Below, piece by piece: positions 48,647 to 60,150 of a DNA stretch of 61,059 nt. The notes under the pieces are model-generated. The model saw only the letters and a list, made by a program, of their open reading frames with translations, made no database searches and had not been told where the DNA came from. The DNA comes from Beroe ovata (lineage: Eukaryota > Ctenophora > Nuda > Beroida > Beroidae). How positions within the stretch are numbered: position 1 is the stretch's first letter; the number at the start of each line of letters is the position of its first letter. Position numbers and translations under genes: made by a program. The stretch covers positions 135,473-196,531 of the forward strand of contig CAMPET010000058.1 of assembly GCA_946803715.1 (NCBI GenBank). The letters run 5' to 3'.

Positions 48647-50308
48647 TCAATTCCGAATAAAAGAGGTCCGTAACTCGAAAAAGCCTTTTATTCTTTCCGC
48701 ATGATAGGAAACGTTCTCGGAAAGGACATAAAAAACCACACAGTAAAAGACTACATCTGGCACCCAAGACCATGGTAACCAGGCAATAAATCTTGTGTGC
48801 ACTAGCTTGATGCTGGATTTGTAACATTCTGCCTTGACGAGTGATGTTATGTAACTATATCTGTCTTGTGGACGAATTGCTAGACAATGTTTGCAGAGAA
48901 GAATGATGTCAATAAGTTCTATAACAGAAAGGACTACTGCACAGAGAGCAATTTGATATTCTGATTCACGGAAGTACATTGGAACACACCACAGATATGG
49001 TACAAAAGCGCCCCATATGACGATTTGTAAATTATATGCCAAATTAGGTAACTGATTCCTGATCTGAGATATGATCTTCACTAGTGGATCGGTAACTTCA
49101 GAGTAATTGAATATAATCATGTAACCTCCAACAAACCTTGGACAATGCATGGAGCCTGTTAGAAGAAACACTATTGTATTTCTTGAGTCTAAGAACTGTT
49201 TGGATACAGTTTGGTTGTCACTGTCCCCCTCAAAATTAGAATTACCAAGATTCATCAAATTTGTTAAAATCCATACCATGAGCAAGAAACCAACTGCACC
49301 AAGAAAACATCTTAATGCCCAACTCCTGACTTGGACTTGAAAGTCCAATGCATGATCTGATTTTTTGCTGGGATTTATAAGGAAAGTCTTGTCGAATTCT
49401 GCTCTATTTGAGCTTCTTTGTCTGGGAGGGCATTTTCCTTCCTCTTCAAGAAGAACAACAAGGTTTTTGAGAGCAATATTAACAGCAGGAACTATTGCAA
49501 TACACATTCTACATGAAGGACACAAAAACAGGTTCTTTTGGGAAGCCCACAGGTCTGCCAAACAATCCCTACAGAAGGAATGTCCACATATGAGAGTAGT
49601 TGGTTCATGAAGCATATCTAGACAAATCAGACACTCAAGATCCTTGTTGTTGTACGATTCCACATCATTATCATTCATCTCATCGTCCTTTACAAAGGTT
49701 GTTGTAATGCAGGAAGATATATCATTTGTTGATGTACCAATTGTACTTTGAGAAATTTGATCTGAGATTAGTTTAGTCCATTTATGATGCTCCTCTGCAG
49801 AACAAGCTTTCAAATGCCAGGTTAATTTCTCAGTTACTAAATTGAAGCAATGTTTAGTTGAATTATGAACCACTACTGATGGTTTTCCTGATAGATATAC
49901 TGTTCCACGATTTTGCTCCAGTGAATCTTTGCCAAGGTAATAGCATAGTCTATTATGATAGAGGATGAAATATCTTGTTTGCCAACCTTTCAAGAAATTT
50001 GTCCACTTTGACAAACAACCTGATTCAATAATTTGTGACTTCTGTATATTAATTGCATTAATCCATGATGCCTTTTCATCCTGTGACAATGCCTTAAGGT
50101 ATATTTTGGTCTGACAATGAGTGTCCGAGACAGTGAATGCATTTCCTGACTCTTCTTCAACAGAGAGATTGAGAATGTGAATGCATGATTTGACACCAGT
50201 CACTGTTATATGGAAAAACTGTTCTGGTGTTAAAATGAAGGTATCAAGGGTCCATTTTAGCCAGGATTTATATCTTTGCAGCTGGCCACTTTTTATTGCA
50301 TGGTTCAT
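48647..50308 (-). CDS. Tandem-PH, RING-finger, multi-pass membrane protein related to BFAR
   Basis: One intronless frame of 553 residues. Residues ~5-88 and ~94-184 each look like a PH domain with the terminal tryptophan (W82, W177); the second, LSKWTNFLKGWQTRYFIL, closely resembles the PI4P-binding PH of OSBP. A complete C3HC4 RING follows (C226, C229, C241, H243, C246, C249, C263, C266), with PTTLICGHSFCRDCLADLWAS like BFAR. Hydrophobic spans lie near 331-350, 426-445, 452-472 and 513-531, and the flanking phrases (CPRF...FNYSEVTDP, VVLSVIELI) also follow the BFAR tail. BFAR is an ER-membrane ubiquitin ligase with RING, SAM and four spans; here the SAM domain is missing and two PH domains precede the RING. 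Likely an ER-anchored ligase that reads phosphoinositides (inference). Confidence 0.85.
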   Translation of the reverse strand: MNHAIKSGQLQRYKSWLKWTLDTFILTPEQFFHITVTGVKSCIHILNLSVEEESGNAFTVSDTHCQTKIYLKALSQDEKASWINAINIQKSQIIESGCLSKWTNFLKGWQTRYFILYHNRLCYYLGKDSLEQNRGTVYLSGKPSVVVHNSTKHCFNLVTEKLTWHLKACSAEEHHKWTKLISDQISQSTIGTSTNDISSCITTTFVKDDEMNDNDVESYNNKDLECLICLDMLHEPTTLICGHSFCRDCLADLWASQKNLFLCPSCRMCIAIVPAVNIALKNLVVLLEEEGKCPPRQRSSNRAEFDKTFLINPSKKSDHALDFQVQVRSWALRCFLGAVGFLLMVWILTNLMNLGNSNFEGDSDNQTVSKQFLDSRNTIVFLLTGSMHCPRFVGGYMIIFNYSEVTDPLVKIISQIRNQLPNLAYNLQIVIWGAFVPYLWCVPMYFRESEYQIALCAVVLSVIELIDIILLCKHCLAIRPQDRYSYITSLVKAECYKSSIKLVHTRFIAWLPWSWVPDVVFYCVVFYVLSENVSYHAERIKGFFELRTSFIRN

Positions 50309-51422
50309 GAAACTAGAATGGCAAACTGTCAGAACTAGAAAAACACTACAACAGAATTTTGGTTGATAATATGATTACTTGACACAGGAGTGGCATGAAT
50401 GTGCACATATTGCATGCCCTTATTTCTACTATTTCAATAGCTAAACAAACAGGGCTCACATATTTTTCAACAATAGCATCATGGACCAACAATAACATCA
50501 TGGAAATGGTTTACACAATTACTATGAATAGTACATATTCTACTCAGTAATCTAAGAATAAGACTGCTAACTTTTGGTAGGATATTCCATGCTACACCAA
50601 ACATGTCACCTATAATAACATTAGTGGGGGCAGAATCCCAACTCTGAAGGCATACATACCCAAATCTAAGATGGGATGCTGATCATTCAGATATGCAGCT
50701 GCTGCATTGTGGAATACGCTACTACCTAACATCAGATAGCTTGAAAACTTTCAAAAGCATTTTGCAGACTCAAAGGCTATTATTGATCAGATATGAAAAA
50801 CATTCTAATCTATACTTCATGAAAAGATATATTTCAGAAAAGAAAGATTCTTTTGAGACATCAATCTATTATAGTTATCCTATGATGGAAATCTTTAGTA
50901 CATATTTTTTACTGTTGACGCTTTCTAGTATCTGAAGTATCCCACAGAGTTGTGCATAGGACTAAAATATAATTTATTTCCTTCCTCGTTACTGTGTTTA
51001 TTAAGCAACCATAGGTAATTCATTATTATTTATTATTCATGAACTTTTTCATGCAAATTATGAAAAACAAAAGGTCAGTTCAAGGACCACTATTAAAATA
51101 AATTACATTATAATGCGATGATGGATGTAATTGTCAATAAAATAAATAAAAAATAAAATAAAGATTTTGACATAACATCAACACTCTTTATCAAAGAACA
51201 ATGTCGGTGATTCACTAAAAATTCGACTGGAACTCCCAGCCTTTCGTGATGTGAACATTACGTTAAAAATATAATAATGTGAGAAGTAAATTAAAAAGTT
51301 GCTATATATACAGAAATATTATGTAGATTAACCTACGAACATGTAAAAACTGAAAAAAACTGATATCGAATAATTTAACATTAATTGAAATAATTTAATT
51401 GAATAATTTAATTCAAGGTTCC
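50309..51422. other. Spacer with a LINE tail remnant
   Basis: The segment 50640-50790 reads, with frame corrections, as AAALWNTLP and ENFQKHF, the tail of a LINE polyprotein on the + strand. The rest is AT-rich and no gene is seen. Confidence 0.5.
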
Positions 51423-52372
51423 TCAGTACCTCAGATTATAGAACCTTTTCTTAGCCAGAAATGGGCTTGATTTCAAATACTCAACCTGTTTTGATCGGTT
51501 AATCAAATACTCCGGGGTTTCTATTTTCGTTAATATCACTCTAGAAACATCCCAAAAATAACTTTCAGAGTGCAAGTTATTTCTAATACAGCGGAGCTTG
51601 AAATTCTCTAAGTTGCATTTAAATTCTATGACAGAGTTAGAATCACGAACACTGAAAGGGAGCTTATTCCAATAACTCCTTGTCCTCTCAGTAAGAAATC
51701 GTTCACGAACTTTCCTTACATTACTTCTACAAGATTTCAAACACGAGACTATGTTACTCCTATGTGAACTAAACTTAAAGATCGGCTTCAGACCATTCAA
51801 ATTTCTATAAGCCTTGAAAGTTTCGATAAGATCACCACNAAGTCCATTTCACATTTGGCATGATTACTAGCATTAGAAACAATCTTTAAATCATCAGCAA
51901 ATATTTTACAAGCGTTACTTAGACCAGATGGCAAATCATTAATAAAAAGTACAAACAGAAGTGGTCCCAAGACAGAGCCCTGGGGAACACCTGATTTAAC
52001 ATACTTTGCATCCGAAAAATTCCCTCTAACAACCGTTCTCATGGTTCTATCAGATAGAAAGTCTTGGATAATAGATAGTGTATTGCCATCAATTCCATAG
52101 TTCTTTAGTTTTACAAGAAGCCTATAATGGGGGACTGAATCAAAGGCCTTCATGAAGTCCAAATAAAATATGTCCACAGGAAAGCCCTGTTCTAATAAGT
52201 CTAAAATGTTATCTATAGTTTCTAATAAGTTTGACAAGCAAGATTTTTTAGGAACAAATCCATGTTGATCCTGAGTGATACTATCATTTACAAATTTGAA
52301 CACGTGATTCTTGATCAAACTTTCATAAACCTTGGATAAAATACAAGTTAAGGAAACTGGTCTATAGTTATG
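51423..52372 (-). pseudogene. Second LINE fragment: reverse transcriptase core and C-terminus
   Basis: Reading leftward from 52372: NYRPVSLTCILSKVYESL, QHGFVPKKSC, the YLDFMKAFDSVPH palm motif, GVPQGSVLGPLLFVLFIND and the FADD catalytic box, then after a single N (51839) a C-terminal part with RSYWNKLPFSVRDS. The polymerase core is intact for ~170 residues, but the 5' part is cut off exactly at a foldback element starting near 52371. It differs clearly from the LINE at 13012, so at least two LINE lineages are present. The N probably hides a small deletion or a join of two copies. Confidence 0.88.
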
Positions 52373-52620
52373 TTATCTGTCCACTGTTTCTTGCGCGCCT
52401 TCATCGAATGCCTTCATGCTCATCGACGCGATGCCGCCGCGCGCGCAAGAAACAGCGGACATGGACAGATACAGATATTATTCGGCAAGTTGAATTAGAC
52501 AGATAACCTGATAACATCCTGATCCTGCAAGTCGAGAATTTCTTTTTGCGCGGCGCGAATATATGCGGATGCCCAGCTGACGCGAGCCGCGCAATGATAT
52601 TCTCGACAGAAGTTGCTAGT
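52371..52620. repeat. Foldback elements inserted in the LINE
   Basis: 52371-52475 is a hairpin of the 'tgttatctgtccactgtttcttgcgcgc' family with a CTTCATCGA core. 52530-52612 is a shorter hairpin bounded by 'gtcgagaattt' and 'atattctcgac'. Confidence 0.75.
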
Positions 52621-53457
52621 GATGCTAAGCCCTCCGTTTAGCGTTGCTCGGCTCAACTGAACCATGGATGAGTCAAGATTTTGAAGATGATGTTCAAAAT
52701 ATTTATATCCCAAATTGTCAAAAAACTAGAAAATCAATAAGTATCAACAATACAGTGTGCAGTGATTAAAACTTGAAGTGATTAAACTTTAAACTTAAAG
52801 TCATTTGAAAACGAAATTCTATTCACAGTGACGTAAAGATCCATTTCCGTGAAATTGAAAAGTAAAGTAAGAAGTATTATCATTAACATTCAATCACTAT
52901 ATTTTCAATCTTAACAATCATCTGCACATTGTGCATTATATTATTCAAAGTCAAACATCAATCTAAAGCAATCTAAAGTGATTAATGCACTATCAGCTTA
53001 AAGGTGTTTGCTTATTAGGATGTAAGCCGTAAGATAAGGAATCGTAAAGCATAGAGCAAATAATCAAGGGTCAATATCATTATCACCATGCTCAATCAAG
53101 TGGGAAAGTTAATGTTATGTTCCCTTGCTGCGTGACAGCTGACCCAAAAGCCTTCCACATTTCAGGCAACAGAGTAGAACTACTACTAGAACGTGTGCAT
53201 AGAAAGTTAGCTACTACTAATAGGGGGATGGACCCGCAGGGTCCACACAGCCACACTAGGGCACAGTGGGAGCTCTACCCTAGCTGAGCGTGGCCGGAAT
53301 GGGAAACAAGTCCCGTACCTCCCCAGGTGCCACAGCTGAAGGTCTCTCTGCTGGGCGAAGATCCCTCATACTAGAAAGTTATCAAATTCTTAACAAATCA
53401 CAATCACATCATAAAAGTTGAATATTAAAATCAAGTTTGATAGGCTATTCTATACTC
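52621..53457. other. Spacer holding a GC-rich structured island
   Basis: Mostly AT-rich. Near 53117 a degraded copy of the 30679 foldback arm appears, followed at 53215-53375 by a GC-rich ~160-base block with several short stems (see findings). No coding frame is supported. Confidence 0.45.
53215..53375. ncRNA. GC-rich structured block, possible non-coding RNA or SINE
   Basis: This block stands out from AT-rich flanks. Visible stems include GGACCC-gca-GGGTCC (53230-53244), a GGG-aaacaagt-CCC loop (53299-53312 region) and GTGGC/GCCAC pairing across it. A TAGCTGAGCGTGG phrase resembles a pol III A box, but I find no convincing B box. It does not match U1, 7SL or tRNA patterns that I know. Strand is unknown. 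Confidence 0.25.
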
Positions 53458-54180
53458 TCAGAACATGGAAACACGTCTAGACAGAGCCTCAGCTACAAGA
53501 CTTCGCGATGTTTCTCTTGACAACGGATTCTTCTTCTTCACATTGTCCGATTGATACAGCTCCTTCTCGATTTTATCGAACTGAATAGTTTTATCACGGA
53601 AAATTGTCATTAAAAACTGTCATTATGTATGATATCGGTAGTTAAATTCGAAGTAGATCTTACCTGAATGAAAAAGTCAGAGAAATATTTGAAGAATTCT
53701 TGGGGTTCTGTTTGTTTCGGATTCTCTCCGAAAGCTTTGCATACATTCTGGTAGTTTTCCAGCATCGCCCTTGTTTGTTCTCCGAGCCGTTTCACTTTAC
53801 GATTGGCACGGTTGTAGAAACTGCAGGAGAGAATTTAATCGAGAATCGCAAGGGAGATGGAATCGCGCTTTATTGTAATGACTATGAGATTAATGCATCA
53901 ATGGTAGATAAGATGCAGAATAACGACTAAAAATGAGGAAAACTGATATAGTTGAATACTAGTTGCCAAATGCACAATGCGTATTACAGTTGTTGTTGTA
54001 GGTATCCTCGTATCTCCACTATCCATTTGATGGTGGTATTAAATTCAAAACCTTTGATCAGATTCGGGCAGATTACCTGAAGATCACAAAGTTGTCTCTC
54101 TGCTTGTCTCGCTCATCGAGAACGGTGTCCAGATTCTTCTTCATTTCCTGTACATCGGCGACCAGCTCTTTCAAAGCTAC
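53458..54180 (-). CDS. Formin, last three exons (end of FH2 domain), truncated at a contig join
   Basis: Three - strand exons (54180-54077, 53820-53664, 53580-53458) join in frame to ~127 residues: VALKELVADVQEMKKNLDTV, then SFYNRANRKVKRLGEQTRAM, KAFGENPKQTEPQEFFKYFSDFF and a basic tail ending RRVSMF. The pattern (helices, then a FGE(N/D)P...PEEFF block) is the C-terminal post region of an FH2 domain. Formins nucleate and elongate unbranched actin filaments as dimers. The tail is short and basic, with no clear DAD motif. The remaining FH2, FH1 and N-terminal parts should lie upstream, but a single N at 54185 is followed by unrelated retrotransposon-like sequence, so the gene is broken by the assembly. 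Subfamily (DAAM, FHOD, other) cannot be told. Confidence 0.75.
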
Positions 54181-54185
54181 CTGTN

Positions 54186-54400
54186 CTTGGCTGTTTCTTC
54201 GTCCTTCATGATAACAACAAGTGGTCTGGGCAATGACATTCCATCTTTAGTCTTCAGGGGAGAACCTGTCCTGAAACAAGCTTTTATATCACCAGCAACC
54301 ATGCCCAAGTTGTTACATACAAACTGCATATCATGATCTTTTTTATCTCTACCATTCAATGTGCTTTTAGGTTCTGGGATTTTGTTTATGATAACATTGC
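54186..54400 (-). pseudogene. Fragment resembling a LINE ORF1/N-terminal protein
   Basis: The - strand frame reads DHDMQFVCNNLGMVAGDIKA, then CFRTGS and PRPLVVIMKDEETAK. A 'CFRxG...PRPLxVxxxxxxxA' pattern is common in the first ORF of animal LINEs. It directly abuts the single N at 54185 next to the formin exon, which supports a false join or an insertion there. Confidence 0.5.
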
Positions 54401-55679
54401 ATTTCCAAGTGCGGGCGGAATTAAAATTGTGCGATGCCGACGATAGGGAAAAATCCTACAATGCAAATACAAAAATAAAAGTAAGGACAATAAATTGATC
54501 CAAAATTTCAGCTAAATTTTGAATTTACTTAATTACAAGAAATAATCTGAACGGCTTCTGTTTGTAGCCAGTTATCTTACCATCAGTGATGTGCACTCAA
54601 GATTGGCACCTGCCAGAGAATGAGATATGTGATTGTTGCTCCAATGAGGACATGCATTCAAAACAGGACAATGTTTGATGTTGAAAAAGCAAAAGAGGGA
54701 AATATATGTTGGCCCTGCCCCAAATTAACTGAAGAATGGAATCAAGTTAATGACCTGTGAAATGTCAAAATAGAGTTTCCTGAAGGCAAAAACTTATATT
54801 TGTTTATTTATTTAACAAAGCACAATCATCCCAAAAGGGCTCCCAGTTCACCATCCCAGCAGTAACATGTGTCCATGGCAATGGTTATTCCAGGTCACAA
54901 ATCTGTATGTGCAACTCTGCAACAGACTCCATTTCATGACGTACAACTGGACGAACAAACAGACAGACAAACCAACAACCAAATTGTAATAGAGCTGTTC
55001 AAGTACTCAAGTAGTCATGATAAACATCAACACTTCAGATAACATATTATGACAAATGTTGAATGTAGCAGCTTAAATGCAGATTCCAGATCAAGAGCTA
55101 TCATAGCAACACAGCAACAGGTCACTCAGTGCAAATGAGAAAAAATATGTTGTGAGATTATTCTGCATGTGCGACTATCAATAGAGAGAGCAACGTAATC
55201 GAAACAGCACCATAAGAAATGAGCCTACAGGCTACTTTTTTGCACATGCAACTTCTACGCTACTATGGCAACACACGTGCCGTGAACACACAGAGTCCAT
55301 AATGATAAATGAGAGAATGCCAAATCATAAGATGTTTGAAAAAAATCGCCACGAGCAGGGCCGGACCAGGAAAGCAATTTTAGGCTGGGGCTGGACTTGG
55401 GCAGGGGAAGCCAAATTTGGCAAGGGCCGGACTGGGGACGGGGAAGCCAAATTTGGTAGGGGCCGGGGCTGGGGAAGCAATTTTAGGCCTGGGCCAGACC
55501 AGTGCCAGGGAAGCAAAATTTGGCTGGGCCAGACCGGAGGCATGGAAAGCTAAGTTTGGGATCGGCTTGGATTGTTATTTTTGGTAATAATTATTGCACT
55601 TGCTGAGACCAAAAATGTTTCCTAGTCAATAGCTCTTGGTTTAGACTTCTCATAAACAATTTCGCCCAATCAGTTAGGC
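54401..55679. other. Gene-free region with minisatellite
   Basis: Repeat-like AT-rich DNA. 55355-55560 is a GC-rich tandem array of 30-40-base units around 'ggggaagccaaatttggc' / 'gaagcaattttaggc'. No gene is seen; the open frames across the array come from the repeat. Confidence 0.55.
55355..55560 (+). repeat. Degenerate ~35-40 bp minisatellite
   Basis: Alternating units contain 'gaagcaattttaggc' and 'gaagccaaatttggc', separated by 'ggggccggact'-type spacers; about six units. Confidence 0.8.
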
Positions 55680-55680
55680 N

Positions 55681-56290
55681 TCTGTCCACTGTTTCTTGCG
55701 CGCAGCGTGCGCGTCTTCATCGAAGGCCTTCGATGAAGGCGCGCGCAAGAAACAGTGGAAAATATTAGATAACATCCGGCAAACACGCGCAAGAAACAAT
55801 AGAATGATAACATCTAATTATCCGGCAATGACAAACCATGCCATAAACTCCATTTTGATCCAGTCGCGCGGCGCCGTGCAATGCGATGATGATTCTGTCC
55901 AGCGTTCGCGTTATATGTTCGAGCTATCGATTGTTGCAGATCGTTGTCAGATGTTATACCGCTGACCTGTTTTTCGCGCGTGCCCCTTCATCGAAGGTCT
56001 GTTTCGGCCTTCGATGAAGGCGCGCGCGAGAAAGCAGAGGTCAAATAAAATCTGACAAGTTCTACTTCTAGTCAATCGGCAGTTGTAAAAACTTTGTTGA
56101 TTGGTAATTTTGTAATAAACCCAGTCGATCAGAATAATATTCTGACAGAATATTATATCGGCTTGCATCATGCATCAGCGGTCTAGCAACGCCGCGCCGG
56201 ACGACCGATGCTCCATACACTTACGGCCGGGGCCTTCGATGAAATGAAGGCGCGCGCTAGAAACAAAGGTCAAATAAAATCTTACAAATA
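55681..56290. repeat. Three foldback hairpins in a row
   Basis: 55681-55762 (stem 'ctgtccactgtttcttgcgcgc', core CGAAGGCCTTCG), 55944-56060 (stem 'ttgtcagatgttat...cctg', core 'cttcatcgaagg...ccttcgatgaag') and 56229-56290 (a half element). The first begins directly after a single N at 55680, again a join at a repeat. Confidence 0.8.
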
Positions 56291-59200
56291 CGGATGCAAA
56301 TGTTATCAAACCTTCATTTGAAAAAGCTAGGGAAGTAGCCATATCTTCAGCTAGCGGTTGGGGAATCTCACCATTTTCAAAGCTTTGACCAGCTTTGTTT
56401 TTTCTATATGGTGACAAATTGACAAAATTACAGAATGATTTGTTGAATAAATTCAAAGATAAGTTCATTAGTAGCTTCAATCAACCAGGACAGGTTGCCA
56501 AAGCATGCCTGAGCATAGAAGGCTTCCTCTATACAAGAGCCTAAGGGCATGCTAAGGGCGTGCCGGGAATATCTTGAGATGGCTACGTACCATCTTCCTT
56601 CCTCTAACTGGATCACAAGAGAGACTGGAATAGTGGAATAACTATATAGTATATTCCCTATGATTGAGGTTTAGCTGGGGTGACTGGGCAAAGCCTAGCT
56701 CCAGGATGATGTCTGGGACATGTTGTTTTCATTCTCATTTTAAATTGCTGTGCAAGATGAGGTGTATAATATAGAATGGTGGTTATAGTTTAAACTTTAA
56801 TAGCAGTTAATTTGTAGGTTGAGTAGGTAAAGATGAGATAAGGATTGATCATACTTCATGTCATTTAACATTCCTCATGTTATCATATCTGTCAATCAGT
56901 TATTTGTACTGCAATTTTTGAGGCTGTATGTTATCAAGTACAGAAAATGACAAGATTCGAATAGAGTGCTGTATTTATAGGGTGCTTTGTATTGTACCTT
57001 AGAAAATTTTGGTCAGTTTTTGGGAGGTTAATAAGTATGGAACAATAATAATTGAAGGTATGTTGTCATGGGTTGTCCTCTTTAGTTGTTGTTATAAGTC
57101 ATAAGATTGGATAGAAAGGTGGGAGTTTTTGCAGGGAAAGTTCTGTATGATTTCTGGCAGGCTGCAAGCAGCAGAAGGATGGGGCGAATAAGGAGGGGAA
57201 GGCAAGCATAGAGAAGAGACAGCTGGGTGCACTGGGTAACAGATAGGAAAGGAAATCATCTGAATCATGCTAGATTGATATATGATTCACAATATGTTAT
57301 GTGCCACTGCCAACTTTTGTGAATCATGCATTTTCAAAAATCATTACCAACTAGTGTCTCTGTGTCCTCCTATGATAGTGCTAGGCGAATGATCCAAACT
57401 TCATGCCCTGGAATTCCATGATCAATGAGGACTCAGTATAGCAATGAACAAGAATACTGCTGTTCCAATGTGGAGCTTAGGTAACTTGATATTTGGCTAC
57501 TATTAAGATATGTATAATCAGATCAAAATACTATCACAGCGTGATATTCAGACACACTCATACCAGATAGATATCTTGAACAAATTTAGAAATAAGCCTA
57601 CAAGCTGTTGCTTCTTATTATAATGATTTGATATGCTTATCATTCAAGCATATTTCAGGCTCAAAGTATAGCAGAGTAGCAATAGTACAGGAAATTCTGC
57701 CAAAGGGTAACCAGAGAAGATCATTCACACACAAAACAAGCAGATATCTGGTCAGTATTTACTAGCAAGTTTTGTCGGTAGTTTCATTTAACCAATGCGC
57801 AGTGTTCCTTTTCCAATTTCTGTGCCACAGCTGCTGTTATATCAAGGAAGCTTTACATAATTATTCCATGATAATCATTAGATTGTCATAAACAAGCTCG
57901 ATTATGACAATCCAATAATCATTGCTACATTGTACCTATTCTTATTTGCTAAAGGTTCAATCGTCCCAGTATTGTATCCTCGTAGTGCCAGCATTGTATC
58001 GGCATTATAAATCGAGTATGTATCAAATAACATTTTCAAATGATGAAGATATTGATGTTTGAGCGGTATGAGTGTCATTGAAACTCGCTGAATGGTGGAC
58101 CAGTTTCGTCTACTGCTGTTCATATTGCTCTGAGACCATATTGTGTAGTCATAGGTTATTAGTTTAGGTTTTCCTGGCACATTAACAATGTGAGCTGGTT
58201 ACACTGTTTCCATAGCAACACTCCAACTCATTAGTTGCTACAACCACGAAATGCTACAGACATCGGGTTATTATTATCCTCAAATTCAACGTATCAGCTA
58301 TAAATCCCAAGCTTATCCACTGACGATCTCATATGATTGTATTCATGAAGGAGTAAGCAATTGGATTGTATTTGAATTTATCACGTCTCCGAAAGTCACT
58401 TAGTCAAAACCAAGTCGTGTAAACCAGCTATCCTCAATATATTGATTCAGAACATCGCGAATTACTCCCTTGTAGATCATGCTTTGTGAGAGAGAAGGTA
58501 TGGAATAATAACTCGTCCTCTGGAGACCAACGCAAAGTGTTTTTTTTAATCATTTTCACGCAGTTCAACACGTTAGTCGTTACTTCAACACTGTAGGGGG
58601 TATAAGTGCATGACTCTATAGTGAAACTTAACTCTATACGTCCTTTCTAATAGACTTATCAACAACAGTGGTCGATTGACATATTTATGCGCAATGAAAT
58701 TCGAAAATCCTCGTTTTTTTATGTCGACGGGTTTTTATCAGGAAATCTCAACGCACAAATGCGACAAAATGTTGTTAGGAAGTCAAAAAAGTTTCAGTAT
58801 GGGTGTACCATTTCAAGTTCTGTAAACATCTGATCATCAATACTTTATTATCCAACTTATGAGGATATCTCAAAAGTTGAAATATTGAAATGCAGCGGTA
58901 ACAGTAGCTTGTGGGTCAATCGTTAGATATTATAGCAATAGTGCTGAGTGCATATTGCCCAAATTTCACTCAGCCCCGCCTCGAGATATATGGCTACATA
59001 CGTACCTCATAGATATGAAGTAACTATATAATATCAAATTCGAATTAAATTAAACTAGAAAACCTGCCAAGTGGACGTGATACACTTCCCATTACCCAAT
59101 ACCCATCACGAAGTAGATTTCAAACGAGTGCAGCACATGACGTTTGTTCGCAAACCAACGTAATTATTTGAAACGAAAATTTCATGAAGGAGCACTTACA

Positions 59201-60150
59201 GTTGTCAGAAATTTAACATTACATTCATGACATTTTCACTTGCAGATGCCGCTTGCTTACCCTTGCTCAATTTTCTGACAAGTTAACGACTTAAGAGAAA
59301 TGTGGCCATAGCAAAATTCCTATCAACAACGTATTAAAACAGCTCAATCAGAAATGAACTCCATGCAGTTGTTCACCACTACAATGTAACCATGACAATG
59401 CTCTTATTCGCTCAAAATCAGCACGTGTATCTCTGAAAAGTGACGGACATACGTACAAACAGACATCTCAATTCTTACCAATCTATTATATAGAATAGGG
59501 ATGAGCTGCTCTTCGTGCGACCCCGTATCTGTAAAGAAATTGGAATTTTTCCGATCGAGCTAGCTTCCCTACGGAGCTGTCTGTCAGGGGCCTTCTAACC
59601 TGACATCTGAGAGGGATCAGGAGTTTCCTTGATCACCCAATTAGCCAGCTCAAAAATTCCCTCCGGACAAGAATTCCACGTCAAAATATGGGTACGGAAC
59701 ACACATTTCTAGTAAGTCCCCTGTGAGATAGTTTGACACTTCCTGTTCTCATATCTGTTAACGGTTGGAGAGGTCCGTAGTTCCCAACTTGAGAAGTAGT
59801 GTCTTCAGCTCTCAAAGTAAACAAGTAGTATTTGTAGCTCCCAAATCGAGAAGTAGTATCCAACTGTAAGCTGCCGACTCAGTAAATGTCTGTAGCTCAA
59901 AAAGTAGGTTCACATGACACAATAGAGTCGAAAATTGGAGAGGGGTAATCTTCAAGGGTCACATATACATTTTGAAGGAAATTTCTTATATTCCTCCAAT
60001 CCAATATGAGCAACAAGATGACACTGCATAGCACGATAGTTTCCCGTGATACTATAGCGTGACATATAACACATGACACAAGTGAGCGCTCAACAAACGC
60101 TGACGTGTCACGACAATAATTGTTGACACATGATCTCTCAGTTCCCACAG
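56291..60150. other. Long stretch without a recognised gene
   Basis: Contains an imperfect hairpin at 57872-57923 ('taatcattagattgtcata' and near complement) and a degenerate repeat of 'gtagctcccaa.tcgagaagtagt' at about 59765-59905. The far right may hold upstream exons or promoter of the gene at 60151, but I cannot place them. Confidence 0.45.

Noticed and set aside
55302-55553. Gly/Arg/Trp-rich 83-codon frame
   Set aside because: Arises from the GC-rich minisatellite at 55355-55560.
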